Below, piece after piece: positions 26,815 to 35,425 of a stretch of DNA of 64,000 nucleotides (position 1 is the stretch's first letter; each line of letters begins with the position of its first letter). A program made the translations under genes and the position numbers. The stretch spans positions 38,566 through 102,565 of the forward strand of contig REAP01000033.1 in assembly GCA_004294385.1 (NCBI GenBank), read 5' to 3'. The notes under the pieces are model-generated. The model saw only the letters and a list, made by a program, of their open reading frames with translations, ran no database searches and had not been told where the DNA came from. The DNA is from Oscillatoriales cyanobacterium. GTDB taxonomy: Bacteria; Cyanobacteriota; Cyanobacteriia; Cyanobacteriales; Microcoleaceae.

Positions 26815-29526
26815 ATGCCGTATGTTCCTCTCCCTAAACAATTTAGGGAAGTTTCCAGAATCATCGAATCTCAACTTCTTTTACGCCCAAAACGCCTCGC
26901 AATCTTTGAAGCTTGTCTGATCGGTTTAATTTCAGGATTAGCTGGCGTTTTACTCAAATTAGGAGTTGGATGGCTCGGTAGTTGGCGAGTCGCTACCTCA
27001 ACGGTAATTCCCGCTTTTATCTTACTTCCCAGTGTCGGTTTATTGGGTGGATTACTGACAGGTTTCTTGGTTGAACGTTGGGCCCCAGAAACTTCTGGTA
27101 GTGGAATTCCCCACGTCAAAGCTGCCCTTGCTGGTGTCAATCTTTCTTTAAATTTACGAGTAGCTGTCGCTAAACTTTTGGGAACTATTTTAGCAGTTGG
27201 TTCTGGTTTAACCCTGGGAAGACAAGGCCCGACTGTCCAAATTGGAGCGTCTTTGGCTAGCTGGATTGGTCACTTGATGCCAACTTCCCCAGACTACCGC
27301 CGACAATTGATTGCTTGCGGTGCGGCTGCTGGATTAGCGGCTGGTTTTAATGCTCCAATTGCAGGAGTTTTGTTTGTAGTCGAAGAACTACTGCACGATG
27401 TTTCTGGGCTGACTTTAGGTACTGCAATTGTTGCTTCTTTCATCGGCGCAGTCGTCTCGCAACTTTTGGGTGGAGACAGTTTAGGTCTGAATTTACGAGA
27501 GTACCAAACCAGTTTTTCCGCTAGGGAAATCCCGTTTTATGTACTCTTAGGTGTTTTGGCAGGATTGTTGGGAGCTTTGTTCAGCAAAGGGGTGATTGCT
27601 AGTTTGCAATTCAATCGGAAAAAACTCAAATTAGCTTTACCTTGGCGAGTAGCTTTAGCTGGATTGATTTGCGGTTTAGTCATAGCATCTTTGCCAGAAT
27701 CTTTTCGGAATAATACTGGATTGCGTGAATTTCTGCTAACTGGAGAAGCGACGGGAAGAACCAGTTTAATTGCCTTGGTCGCTCACTTTTTTTTGACAAT
27801 TATATCTGCCGCTTCAGGAGCTCCGGGAGGTTTGTTTGCACCTTCCCTAATTATGGGTTCTGCACTCGGTCATATAGTCGGCATTGTGCAGGCACATTTG
27901 CTTGGTGTTGGTTTGCCAGTCACTTACGCTTTGGCGGGAATGGGAGCGTTTTTTTGTGCGGTTTCTAGGGCTCCGATTACTGCGGTAGTTATTGTATTTG
28001 AAATTACGGCTGATTTTAAGTTAGTGCTACCTTTGATGATTTGTTCTGTGGTTGCTTATTTAGTTGCTGAAAAGGTGGACAGTGGCTCTTTGTACGATCG
28101 CCTTTTGGAGTTTAACGGCATTCAACTGACAAAAGATAAACCTGCGGTTGATGCTTTGAGCGACTTGTATGCAGCCAACGTGATGCAGCGTCAGGTGGAA
28201 ACTCTTTCGAGTCTATTGACTTTTGATGAAGTAATGCAGGCTTTTTCGCGATCGACTCATCGAGGTTTCCCAGTAGTTGAAGCTGGAAAATTAGTCGGAA
28301 TTATTAGTCAAACAGATTTAGCAAATGCCAAAAATCGCAACTTTTCCGGCAATTCACTGCTCAAAGAATTCATGACTCCACAGCCAATCACTGTGGAAGC
28401 AAAAGATACTTTAAGCGAAGTTTTATATAGGCTGACTCAGTACAATCTCAGCCGCTTACCCGTCACAGAAGGACGACATTTAGTGGGAATTATTACCCGC
28501 AGTGATATTATTCGAGTTGAGTCCGATCGCCTCAGCGGAGAAACAACCCAAGGCCCACATCCAGAACCATCCTACGTTGTTTACCAAACCAGAGCTCCCC
28601 AGGTAGGAAACGGCCGCCTGTTAGTACCACTCTCGAATCCCTACACAGCACCAGCTTTGCTACGGCTGGCGGCGACAATTGCGCGCGATCGCAACTACGA
28701 ACTAGAATGCCTGCAAATCATGCTAGTACCACGCAACAGTTCTCCCTCAGAAACCGCAGTGCGGACAACAAAAAGCCGTCGCCTCCTGCAACAAGCCGAA
28801 CGAATTGCTCGACATTTGAATGTCCCATTACACACGCAAATACGGGTAGCTCACGACGTTTCTAGCGCGATTTTAGAGACAATTGGGGAGCGTCACATAG
28901 ATCTAATTTTGATGGGCTGGCAAGGCGAAATTTCCACAACAGGACGCATTTTTGGTGATGTTGTGGATACCGTAATTCGGGAAGCTGAGTGCGAAGTAAT
29001 TTTGGTAAAATGGAGCGAAAAGTTATTACAAAAAGGTCAGAAAGGAGACGGTCATCCCAAATCAAAAACCGAAGAAATTCCTGCGCCACATTCAAACATT
29101 GAAAGTGCAGAATTGGGCTTGCATACGCTAATGGGTTTGCAGCGTTGGTTGGTGCCAATTCGCGGCAGTTACAAGCAAGCTGCGGCATTGCGACTGTTAC
29201 CTGCTTTTGTGGCTGCGAGCTCCTTACCGGAGATTAGATTATGCCAAGTTTACCAGCCTTCTGTCCGAAAGCCCGATCGCCACGAATTGAATCAAGCAGC
29301 GAAGTTTCTCAAGCGCCAGGTTAGCTGTGAGGTAGTGGCGACTTCGGTTTGCGCTAAGTCGGTGTCTGATGCTTTAATTGATTTAGCTCAGAACGATCAA
29401 TGCGATGCGATCGTCCTCGGAGCGAGTCGTGAAGGGCTGTTGAAGCAAGTGATTCAGGGGAATATCCCCGAAGCTGTGGCGCGTGGGTGTGAGTGTACAA
29501 TAATTTTAGTGCGATCGGCAAATTAG
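26815..29526 (+). CDS. ClC-type chloride channel/transporter with CBS pair and two USP domains
   Basis: 903 aa. Residues about 30-430 form the ClC membrane domain: GSGIPHVKAAL, GRQGPTVQIGA (in place of GKxGPxxH), and GAPGGLFAPSLIMGSALG. A CBS pair spans about 460-590 (VMQRQVETLSSLLTFDEVMQAFS; FMTPQPITVEAKDTL). Two universal-stress-protein domains follow (about 605-735 and 775-900; ILMGWQGE, IVLGASREGLL). The gating glutamate usual in GKEGP is Gln here (GRQGP), which in known ClCs converts exchangers towards channel behaviour, so passive anion conductance is likely. CBS and USP parts suggest regulation by adenine nucleotides. It is a single gene after the TnpB-type element. Confidence 0.93.
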   Translation: MPYVPLPKQFREVSRIIESQLLLRPKRLAIFEACLIGLISGLAGVLLKLGVGWLGSWRVATSTVIPAFILLPSVGLLGGLLTGFLVERWAPETSGSGIPHVKAALAGVNLSLNLRVAVAKLLGTILAVGSGLTLGRQGPTVQIGASLASWIGHLMPTSPDYRRQLIACGAAAGLAAGFNAPIAGVLFVVEELLHDVSGLTLGTAIVASFIGAVVSQLLGGDSLGLNLREYQTSFSAREIPFYVLLGVLAGLLGALFSKGVIASLQFNRKKLKLALPWRVALAGLICGLVIASLPESFRNNTGLREFLLTGEATGRTSLIALVAHFFLTIISAASGAPGGLFAPSLIMGSALGHIVGIVQAHLLGVGLPVTYALAGMGAFFCAVSRAPITAVVIVFEITADFKLVLPLMICSVVAYLVAEKVDSGSLYDRLLEFNGIQLTKDKPAVDALSDLYAANVMQRQVETLSSLLTFDEVMQAFSRSTHRGFPVVEAGKLVGIISQTDLANAKNRNFSGNSLLKEFMTPQPITVEAKDTLSEVLYRLTQYNLSRLPVTEGRHLVGIITRSDIIRVESDRLSGETTQGPHPEPSYVVYQTRAPQVGNGRLLVPLSNPYTAPALLRLAATIARDRNYELECLQIMLVPRNSSPSETAVRTTKSRRLLQQAERIARHLNVPLHTQIRVAHDVSSAILETIGERHIDLILMGWQGEISTTGRIFGDVVDTVIREAECEVILVKWSEKLLQKGQKGDGHPKSKTEEIPAPHSNIESAELGLHTLMGLQRWLVPIRGSYKQAAALRLLPAFVAASSLPEIRLCQVYQPSVRKPDRHELNQAAKFLKRQVSCEVVATSVCAKSVSDALIDLAQNDQCDAIVLGASREGLLKQVIQGNIPEAVARGCECTIILVRSAN

Positions 29527-29638
29527 TCATTAGTCATTAGTCATTAGTCATTAGTCATTAGTCATTAGTTATTAGTTATTAGTTGGTGATAATAACCAAT
29601 TCCCCATTCCCCATTCCCCATTCCCCATTCCCATAAAA
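29527..29638. repeat. Tandem repeats before glycosyltransferase start
   Basis: CATTAGT heptamers (29527-29566), TTATTAG units, then five CCCCATT(C) units reaching the ATG at 29639. The repeat leaves no recognisable ribosome binding site. Confidence 0.85.
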
Positions 29639-30760
29639 ATGGTTCACTTTAACGTAGGCTTTCAACACTTTAATTCCTTCGCTGACATTACCCTTTCCCT
29701 GGCGAAAACCCTAGACAAAATGGGAATTCCTATTTCCGTCGAACAATCAAAAATCGCACCTCATATCAAGCGCATTTGCACAGAAGAAGAAAACACTCTA
29801 ATCGCGAAGTGGATGAACAACAGTCCATCCGATTTGTTTCAACTAAAATGGTCACATTACTGGAAACCTTACTTTTTAAAAGAACTCAACGGTCATCTCA
29901 ATTTTGAATTCTTTGCAATCAATTATGAATTCACCAAAAATGATGAAGACTTAGATTATTGGATGTATGATGCAGTCAACAATTCATCTCACAAACTAGC
30001 TGTCAGCGAATACTCTAAAAACGTATTAATCCAAGCTGGCTGTCCGGCTGCAAACATATCAGTCATTCCTTTAGGTTTCAATCCTTTAATCTCCGAACTG
30101 TATTCTAACAAACCGCAAAAAACTGAACGAAATGTAACATCTATTCTGCACATGACCAATTCTGTTGATTTATATCGATTTGGTACAGATGTGGCAATCC
30201 AAGGTTTTTGTCAAGAATTTAAACACGAATCAAATGTAGAATTAATCATCAAAGATGGTGGTAAAAACCCTGAAGTAATCGTAGAAATAATTATGGATAT
30301 TCAAAATCGATTTGGCAAGTTCAAGCCAAAGATTGAAGTAATGCCTAGGTTTTTTGATAAACAAGAATTAGCTGATTTATACTTAGCAGCCGATGCTTTT
30401 TTAGCCCCCTTTCGGGGCGAGGGTTTTGCCATCAAGATTTTGGATGCCTTTGCAGCCGGTTTGCCTGTAGCGATACCTCTGTACGGCGGCCCGACAGAAT
30501 ATGCTAATGTTGATAATTGCTATCCCATTGCTTACGATCTAATTCCCGTAGGAAAGTGTTATGATACTCAGTATCTAAACATTAAAAATTCTCCTCACTG
30601 GGCGGAACCAAATGTTCAGTCTGTTCGAGAGCAATTGCGAAATATAGTTGCAGACTCAAGGCGTTTTCAGGTAGCTCAAAAAGCCAGAGAAACCGCAGAT
30701 TTGTTTAATTGGGAAGCGACGGGCAAAAAGTTGCTAAGATTAATGCGAGAGTTGTTTTAG
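29639..30760 (+). CDS. Glycosyltransferase (GT4/GT1-like)
   Basis: 373 aa. GT-B fold: the N-terminal half opens VHFNVGFQHFNSFADITLSLA, the hinge carries LAVSEYSKNVLIQAGCPAANISVIPLG, and the donor half has AADAFLAPFRGEGFAIKILDAFAAG with the EGF..E phosphate-binding pair and VAIPLYGGPTEYAN. The enzyme probably transfers a sugar from a nucleotide donor to a surface glycan or lipid. The acceptor is unknown and there is no sugar gene cluster here. No membrane segment is seen. A small unknown gene begins 11 nt after the stop. Confidence 0.85.
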   Translation: MVHFNVGFQHFNSFADITLSLAKTLDKMGIPISVEQSKIAPHIKRICTEEENTLIAKWMNNSPSDLFQLKWSHYWKPYFLKELNGHLNFEFFAINYEFTKNDEDLDYWMYDAVNNSSHKLAVSEYSKNVLIQAGCPAANISVIPLGFNPLISELYSNKPQKTERNVTSILHMTNSVDLYRFGTDVAIQGFCQEFKHESNVELIIKDGGKNPEVIVEIIMDIQNRFGKFKPKIEVMPRFFDKQELADLYLAADAFLAPFRGEGFAIKILDAFAAGLPVAIPLYGGPTEYANVDNCYPIAYDLIPVGKCYDTQYLNIKNSPHWAEPNVQSVREQLRNIVADSRRFQVAQKARETADLFNWEATGKKLLRLMRELF

Positions 30761-30771
30761 GAACGGAAATT

Positions 30772-30996
30772 ATGGCACTGGAAAGCAAAAGATTTAGAGG
30801 AATGTTTAAGCCGGGAGAAATTGTTCAATTAAAACAACCTTGTTTTACTCCGGGGCGATTGTTTGAACCGGGAAAATATCAGGTTGCTGATTTGCCTGAT
30901 GTCGCTTTTGATATGGGTTTGGTAGAGCATTTGCCACAGGTTAAAGGCAATAGTTCACAAGCTGTAAATCCTGACAAAGAACATGAAGCTGAATAG
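30772..30996 (+). CDS. Small hypothetical protein, 74 aa
   Basis: Begins at ATG 30772 (MALESKRFRGMFKPGEIVQL), 11 nt after the glycosyltransferase stop with GGAACGG upstream; a longer frame from 30709 overlaps the glycosyltransferase and is less likely. It is a compact, soluble product with KPGEIVQLKQPCFTPGRLF and VADLPDVAFDMGLVEHLP, ending in a charged tail. The pattern suggests a small beta-barrel-like fold, but I do not recognise the family. Probably co-transcribed with the glycosyltransferase. Confidence 0.6.
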   Translation: MALESKRFRGMFKPGEIVQLKQPCFTPGRLFEPGKYQVADLPDVAFDMGLVEHLPQVKGNSSQAVNPDKEHEAE

Positions 30997-31019
30997 TAGG
31001 AATAAGGCTGAAAAACCCG

Positions 31020-31226
31020 GTTTCTCCGAACAATCGTGAATTGAACTGAGATATAGTAGTCGCCAAGGCTATACGGTCACTGAGCGGAGTCGAAGTGGGC
31101 ACTTCGACTCCGCTCAGTGACCAGAAATGCGGTGTCCTATGCCCTATGCCCTATGTCCTATGCCCCATGCCCCATGCCCTATGCCCTATGCCCTATGCCC
31201 TATGCCCTATGCCCTATGCCCTATGC
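31020..31226. repeat. Palindrome and CCCTATG heptamer tract
   Basis: The inverted pair of CACTGAGCGGAGTCGAAGTG (31078-31122) is followed by about twelve CCCTATG/CCCCATG units (31136-31227). A related CCCTATG tract occurs at 50915-50962. Not coding, although open in one frame. Confidence 0.85.
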
Positions 31227-31267
31227 CCAGGATCACCTAATTGACATGAGAAAGACTATATTTATGT

Positions 31268-32203
31268 TCAACTATCTTGATCTATTTGTGCGATTAACTC
31301 ATTCAAAACTTTACTGGCTTTGTCATTATCAATCTGACAAGTCCCAGCATTCAGGTGTCCACCACCACCATATCTTAACATTAACTGTCCAATATTTACC
31401 TGAGAATTTTTGTTAAAGATTGACTTACCAACTGCGAAAACAGTGTTTTGTTGCTTCAGTCCCCAAAGTGCGTGAATCGATATACTGCATTCGGGGAATA
31501 AGGCGTAAATTACAAATCGATTTCCCGCATAAATTATCTCTTCGTTTCGCAAATCCAAAACGACTAAATCATTATACACTTTGGCACAACGCTGTACTTG
31601 CTCTTTGAATTTTTGTTCTTGCTCGAAGTAAAGATCTACTCTTTCTTTGACATCGGGAAGTTCCAAGATTTGTTCAATTTTATGATTCTTGCAGTAATCA
31701 ATTAATTGCATCATTAACTGGTAGTTGGAAACAGTAAATTCCTTGAATCTGCCTAACCCAGTTCTGGCATCCATAATGAAGTTTAGCAGCACCCATTCTG
31801 CGGGATGCAAAACCTCTTCTTGGGAAAATTGAGCCGAGTCTGATTTGTCAACAGCCTCCATCATCGCTTCGGAAATATGGGGAAACTTTGGTTGGCCTCC
31901 ATAATATTTGTATAGTACCCTAGCTGCTGAAGCTGCGTAGGGGTCGATGATATGGTTTTTTTTGATTTTTTCGTGTCTGAGAGTTTCGCTGAAATGGTGG
32001 TCAAAAACTAGATGAGCACCTTCAACATAGGGTAAATTTGTGGTAATATCGTTGTTAGTGATGGCGATTTTTCCGTCCTGCATATCTTTAGGATGGACGA
32101 ATTTAATCTCCTCGATTATATCCAGTTCTTTGAGCAAAACCGCACAGACCAAACCGTCAAAATCGCTGCGGGTGACTAATCTGTATTTTTTAGTGTCTAA
32201 CAT
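31268..32203 (-). CDS. DHH-family phosphoesterase
   Basis: 311 aa. The family holds exopolyphosphatases, c-di-AMP and nanoRNA hydrolases using two Mn ions. Visible motifs: RSDFDGLVCAVLL (motif I, D-x-D), HLVFDHHFSE (DHH) and the C-terminal DHHA1 element MLRYGGGGHLNAGTC. Middle acidic residues (EAVDKSDSAQF) match motif IV. Length fits a stand-alone DHH-DHHA1 protein without CBS or PAS domains. The precise substrate (oligoribonucleotide, pAp, polyphosphate) cannot be read from sequence. It is divergent from bioF with 70 bp between starts. Confidence 0.88.
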   Translation of the reverse strand: MLDTKKYRLVTRSDFDGLVCAVLLKELDIIEEIKFVHPKDMQDGKIAITNNDITTNLPYVEGAHLVFDHHFSETLRHEKIKKNHIIDPYAASAARVLYKYYGGQPKFPHISEAMMEAVDKSDSAQFSQEEVLHPAEWVLLNFIMDARTGLGRFKEFTVSNYQLMMQLIDYCKNHKIEQILELPDVKERVDLYFEQEQKFKEQVQRCAKVYNDLVVLDLRNEEIIYAGNRFVIYALFPECSISIHALWGLKQQNTVFAVGKSIFNKNSQVNIGQLMLRYGGGGHLNAGTCQIDNDKASKVLNELIAQIDQDS

Positions 32204-32273
32204 ATGCTTGTTGTGAGATAGGTCGGAATTGCGCTATTAGACAATATAACTTATTACCCGATCGCACTACAAG

Positions 32274-33431
32274 ATGAATCCTAACCCTTATGCTTGGATA
32301 GAAAAGTCTCTAGACACTATTCGCCGCGCCGATTGGTATCGATCGCCACAATTGATCGAAAGTTGTCCAGGCCCTAGGGTAAAATTAGCAGGCGACTGGC
32401 TAATTAACTTTGCTAGCAACGATTATCTGGGATTAGCTGGCGATGACAGGTTGATTCAAGCCGCGATTGCTGCAACTCAAGAGTTTGGTACGGGTACGAC
32501 TGGTTCCAGGTTAGTCGGTGGACACCGCGATTTGCACCGACAGCTAGAACAGGCTATTGCTAATTTAAAACAAACTGAGGATGCTTTAGTCTTTAGTTCG
32601 GGATATTTGGCGAATTTAGGGGCGATCGCATCCATCGTCGGTCAGCGCGATCTGATATTATCTGACAAGTACAACCATTCCAGTCTGAAAAATGGAGCCA
32701 CGCTCAGCAGAGCCCAGACTGTAGAATACGATCACTGCAATGTTGAGGATTTGAGAACTCAGCTAGAGGAAAATCGCGCCAGCTATCGCAAGTGTCTGAT
32801 TGTTACCGATAGCATCTTCAGTATGGATGGGGATTTGTGCCCGTTACCGCAGTTGTTAGATTTAGCTAGACAATTTAACTGTATGGTGTTAGTAGATGAA
32901 GCTCACGCTACAGGAGTTTTCGGTGCTAACGGTGCTGGTTGTGTCGAACATTTCGGGTGTACCGGAGAAACGTTGATTCAAGTTGGCACACTCAGCAAAG
33001 CTTTGGGAAGTTTGGGTGGCTATGTTGCCGGTTCTGTTGCTTTAATTGATTTTCTCCGCAATCGGGCTCCGACTTGGATTTATACTACCGGATTGACTCC
33101 GGCGGATACAGCCGCTGCTTTGGAAGCTGTGAAAATTGTACAACAAGAACCCGATCGGCGCGATCGATTGCAGCAAAACATAGAAACCTTGAAATATTGC
33201 GCTAACCAGAATCAATTACCAATTAGCAATTCTGATTCCCCAATTTTCAGTTTTTTGTTGAAAGATGCCACCACAGCTTTAGTCGCTAGCAGCCAACTGA
33301 AGGAGATGGGCATTTTTGCCCCAGCGATTCGCCCTCCGACTGTAAGTGTAAGTCGTATTAGGATTTCGCTGATGGCCACTCACGAGCTCGCACACCTTCA
33401 GCAGTTGGTTGAGGCTTTGGGGCAAATTTAA
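32274..33431 (+). CDS. bioF: 8-amino-7-oxononanoate synthase BioF
   Basis: 385 aa. This PLP enzyme condenses pimeloyl-thioester with L-alanine in biotin synthesis. The alpha-oxoamine synthase signatures are complete: [55 protein letters not shown] and the PLP Lys in [15 protein letters not shown]. Length is standard. No other bio gene is nearby. ATG at 32274 gives the expected N-terminus ([19 protein letters not shown]). Confidence 0.95.
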   Translation: MNPNPYAWIEKSLDTIRRADWYRSPQLIESCPGPRVKLAGDWLINFASNDYLGLAGDDRLIQAAIAATQEFGTGTTGSRLVGGHRDLHRQLEQAIANLKQTEDALVFSSGYLANLGAIASIVGQRDLILSDKYNHSSLKNGATLSRAQTVEYDHCNVEDLRTQLEENRASYRKCLIVTDSIFSMDGDLCPLPQLLDLARQFNCMVLVDEAHATGVFGANGAGCVEHFGCTGETLIQVGTLSKALGSLGGYVAGSVALIDFLRNRAPTWIYTTGLTPADTAAALEAVKIVQQEPDRRDRLQQNIETLKYCANQNQLPISNSDSPIFSFLLKDATTALVASSQLKEMGIFAPAIRPPTVSVSRIRISLMATHELAHLQQLVEALGQI

Positions 33432-33600
33432 GGGAGATGTTGAGGGGATGGGGAGATGGGGAGAGTGGGAGATGGGGAGATGATGAGGGGATGGGGTGAT
33501 GGGGTGATGGGGAGAGTGGGAGATGGGGAGATGAGGAGATAGGGAGATGAGGCAACCAATGCCCCATGCCCGATGCCCAATGCCCAATGCCCAATGCCTT
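33432..33600. repeat. GGGAGATG(G) tandem repeats after bioF
   Basis: Irregular GGGGAGATG/GGGGTGATG units (33437-33550), then CCCAATGC heptamers to 33598. Neither strand codes for anything recognisable. Confidence 0.85.
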
Positions 33601-33760
33601 TGTCAAGGTTTCGCTATTGACTTAAGGGTAAAAGTATAGAGTATTTTGGTCGATCGGTCAACAAGTGTAAAGTTTTTGTAAATTTAGATACTTTTTGAAA
33701 TTTCGCGCTATATTAAAAGGGTAGCGAATTACACCAAATTTAATATAAGGAAGCCCCATC

Positions 33761-33910
33761 ATGAACGCCAATCGTCAAAACGTCAAAAAAATATCTGATA
33801 CCCATCGATCGAATATTCAAAAGCAATTGACTCACCGCATCGAAGTAGCTAGAGCCAATGGCAATCAAGATTTGGTTCGGGTACTGGAAGAAGAAATGAA
33901 ACTCTTGTGA
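33761..33910 (+). CDS. Small conserved-looking protein, 49 aa
   Basis: The frame runs from ATG 33761 (MNANRQNVKKISDTHRSNIQ) to TGA 33908-33910. The product is basic and almost wholly helical, with RIEVARANGNQDLVRVLEEE near the C-terminus. An AAGGAAG ribosome binding site lies 7 nt before the ATG, and an AT-rich promoter region with TATATT near 33708 precedes it. I recall similar short proteins of this form in other filamentous cyanobacteria, function unknown. The stop codon coincides with the outer end of the IS605-type element (TGACACTCC), so the natural C-terminus may have been replaced or trimmed. Confidence 0.65.
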   Translation: MNANRQNVKKISDTHRSNIQKQLTHRIEVARANGNQDLVRVLEEEMKLL

Positions 33911-35305
33911 CACTCCCCGGCGTGAACGGGCGGGGATTCTTGGTTCAACCAGTTGACTTGCCCGTTGATGTCACCACCAGCGAGTAGAGGTCGGTCTGTC
34001 CCCAAGCGTTAATTCCGGTGTGCCCCACCGTATTTAGATTAGTTCCTACTTGTCTCAATCCTTTAGCCAAAATATTCAAAGCTGCATTGTGGTCGCGGTC
34101 TAACACCGCACCGCAATTACAAATATGAGTTCTAATCGACAGCGATTTTTGGACACGATTTCCGCAACTTGAACAATCTTGGGAAGTGTACTGAGGCGCT
34201 ACAGCAACTACTGTTTTGACCTACACTTTCCCAAAGTATTGCAACCATTCAGAAAATTGTGACCACGCTGCGTCGCTAATCGATTTAGCAAGTTTATGGT
34301 TCTTCACCATATTTCTCACTTGAAGATTTTCGTAAGCTACGAAATCGCTAGATTTCACTACGCACAACGCCGTTTTAATAGCGAAGTCTTGGAGTTTACC
34401 CTGAGCGTAGTCGAATGGGTTGCCTACTGACCTTTAAGTGTTTTCTTCCTAATTTATTGATCACTTTTCTACGATTGCTAGAACCTTTCTTCTTTCGAGA
34501 AACTCGTTTCTGTACTCGCTTTAAGGCTTTTTCGCTTTTACGAAGATAGTTCGGATTCGTCATGGTTTCCCCGTTACTATTGGTATAAAAGTGGTTTAAT
34601 CCCACATCTATGCCAATCGTTTTCCCCGTGGGAATGACTTCCTCTGTCCGTGACTGGTTGATACAGAACTGAGCGTAGTAACCGTCGGCACGACGAACTA
34701 CTCTCACTCGCTTAATTTCAGTAGGTGCATAAAAATGCAAATCTCGACTACCGAGCAATTTAAATGTTCCAGCAGCAAAACCATCTGTGAAATTTAGACA
34801 CTTTTTATCGGTAGAAAGCTTCCAGCCCGATGTTTTGTATTCTACAGAACGAGTGTGTTTTTTAAATTGTGGGTATCCCTTTTTCCCTGGCTTCTTAACC
34901 TTACAATTTGAGAAGAAACGTTGAATAGCAAAAAGGGCATCGTTCCGCCGAAGCTTGACGCGCCATTGAGTTAAGTTTACCTGCCCATTCAAACTCATGA
35001 GCCATGATGGCGCATTGTTTGTAGAGATCGACTAATTTAACTCCCTGATTATCGATCCAATATCTAAGAGCTTTGTTTCGGACAAACTGCGCTGTGCGGA
35101 TCATCTCGTCGATAACCCGGTACTGCTGTGGCTTGCCTTTTAACTTGAACTCTAGTACAATCATGGAATTATTCTATCATGTTTACAGGCAATTGTGGCT
35201 ATAAATCAACTGATTTATGAATCTTTACACTCCCAATTAAAGCCGTCCTATAAGGCGATGTGAGTCAGCGGAGCCGAAGTAACGGGGCTTTAGACCCCAT
35301 TTTTT
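33911..35305 (-). mobile_element. Decayed IS200/IS605-type (IS1341-like) element
   Basis: Right end 33908-33940: GACACTCCCCGGCG with a hairpin CCCCGGCGTGAACGGGCGGGG. Left end 35227-35305: AATTAAAGCCGTCCTATAAGG hairpin, then GGGGCTTTAGACCCC. The same two ends, with the tnpB interior nearly deleted, recur in opposite orientation at 46147-46604. There is no tnpA. The right end of such elements normally encodes the guide (omega) RNA overlapping the tnpB 3' end. Confidence 0.75.
33944..35164 (-). pseudogene. tnpB: tnpB (OrfB) pseudogene
   Basis: Reading from 35164 downwards: N-terminal MIVLEFKLKGKPQQYRVIDE, then a frame change near 34900-35000 into the central part (residues KPGKKGYPQFKKHTRSVEYK, IGIDVGLNHFYTNSNGE with the first catalytic Asp). 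An interruption at about 34383-34425 carries a GAGCGTAGTCGAA palindrome. Finally, in yet another frame, the zinc ribbon (CSSCGNRVQKS...CNCGAVLDRDHNAALNIL) with the last Asp and a tail to about 33944. All family parts are recognisable but spread over at least three frames, so the gene is dead. Confidence 0.85.
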
Positions 35306-35425
35306 GGTAAATAAGCTCTGACAGAAATTTGTCTGTCTAGAATTTGTCTATCAATCTTGAAATGACAGTCAACAGTTAACAGTGAACAGTCAACAGTTAA
35401 CAGTGAACAGTCAACTGTCATATGA
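35306..35425. repeat. AACAGTC tandem units downstream of tldD
   Basis: CAGTCAACAGTTAACAGTGAA repeats (35367-35420), imperfectly palindromic, between the IS end and the tldD stop. They may help terminate the tldD transcript. Confidence 0.7.

Noticed and set aside
31117..31416. 99-codon frame encoding MPYALCP repeats
   Set aside because: It is a translation of the CCCTATG heptamer tract and overlaps the DHH phosphoesterase gene on the other strand.
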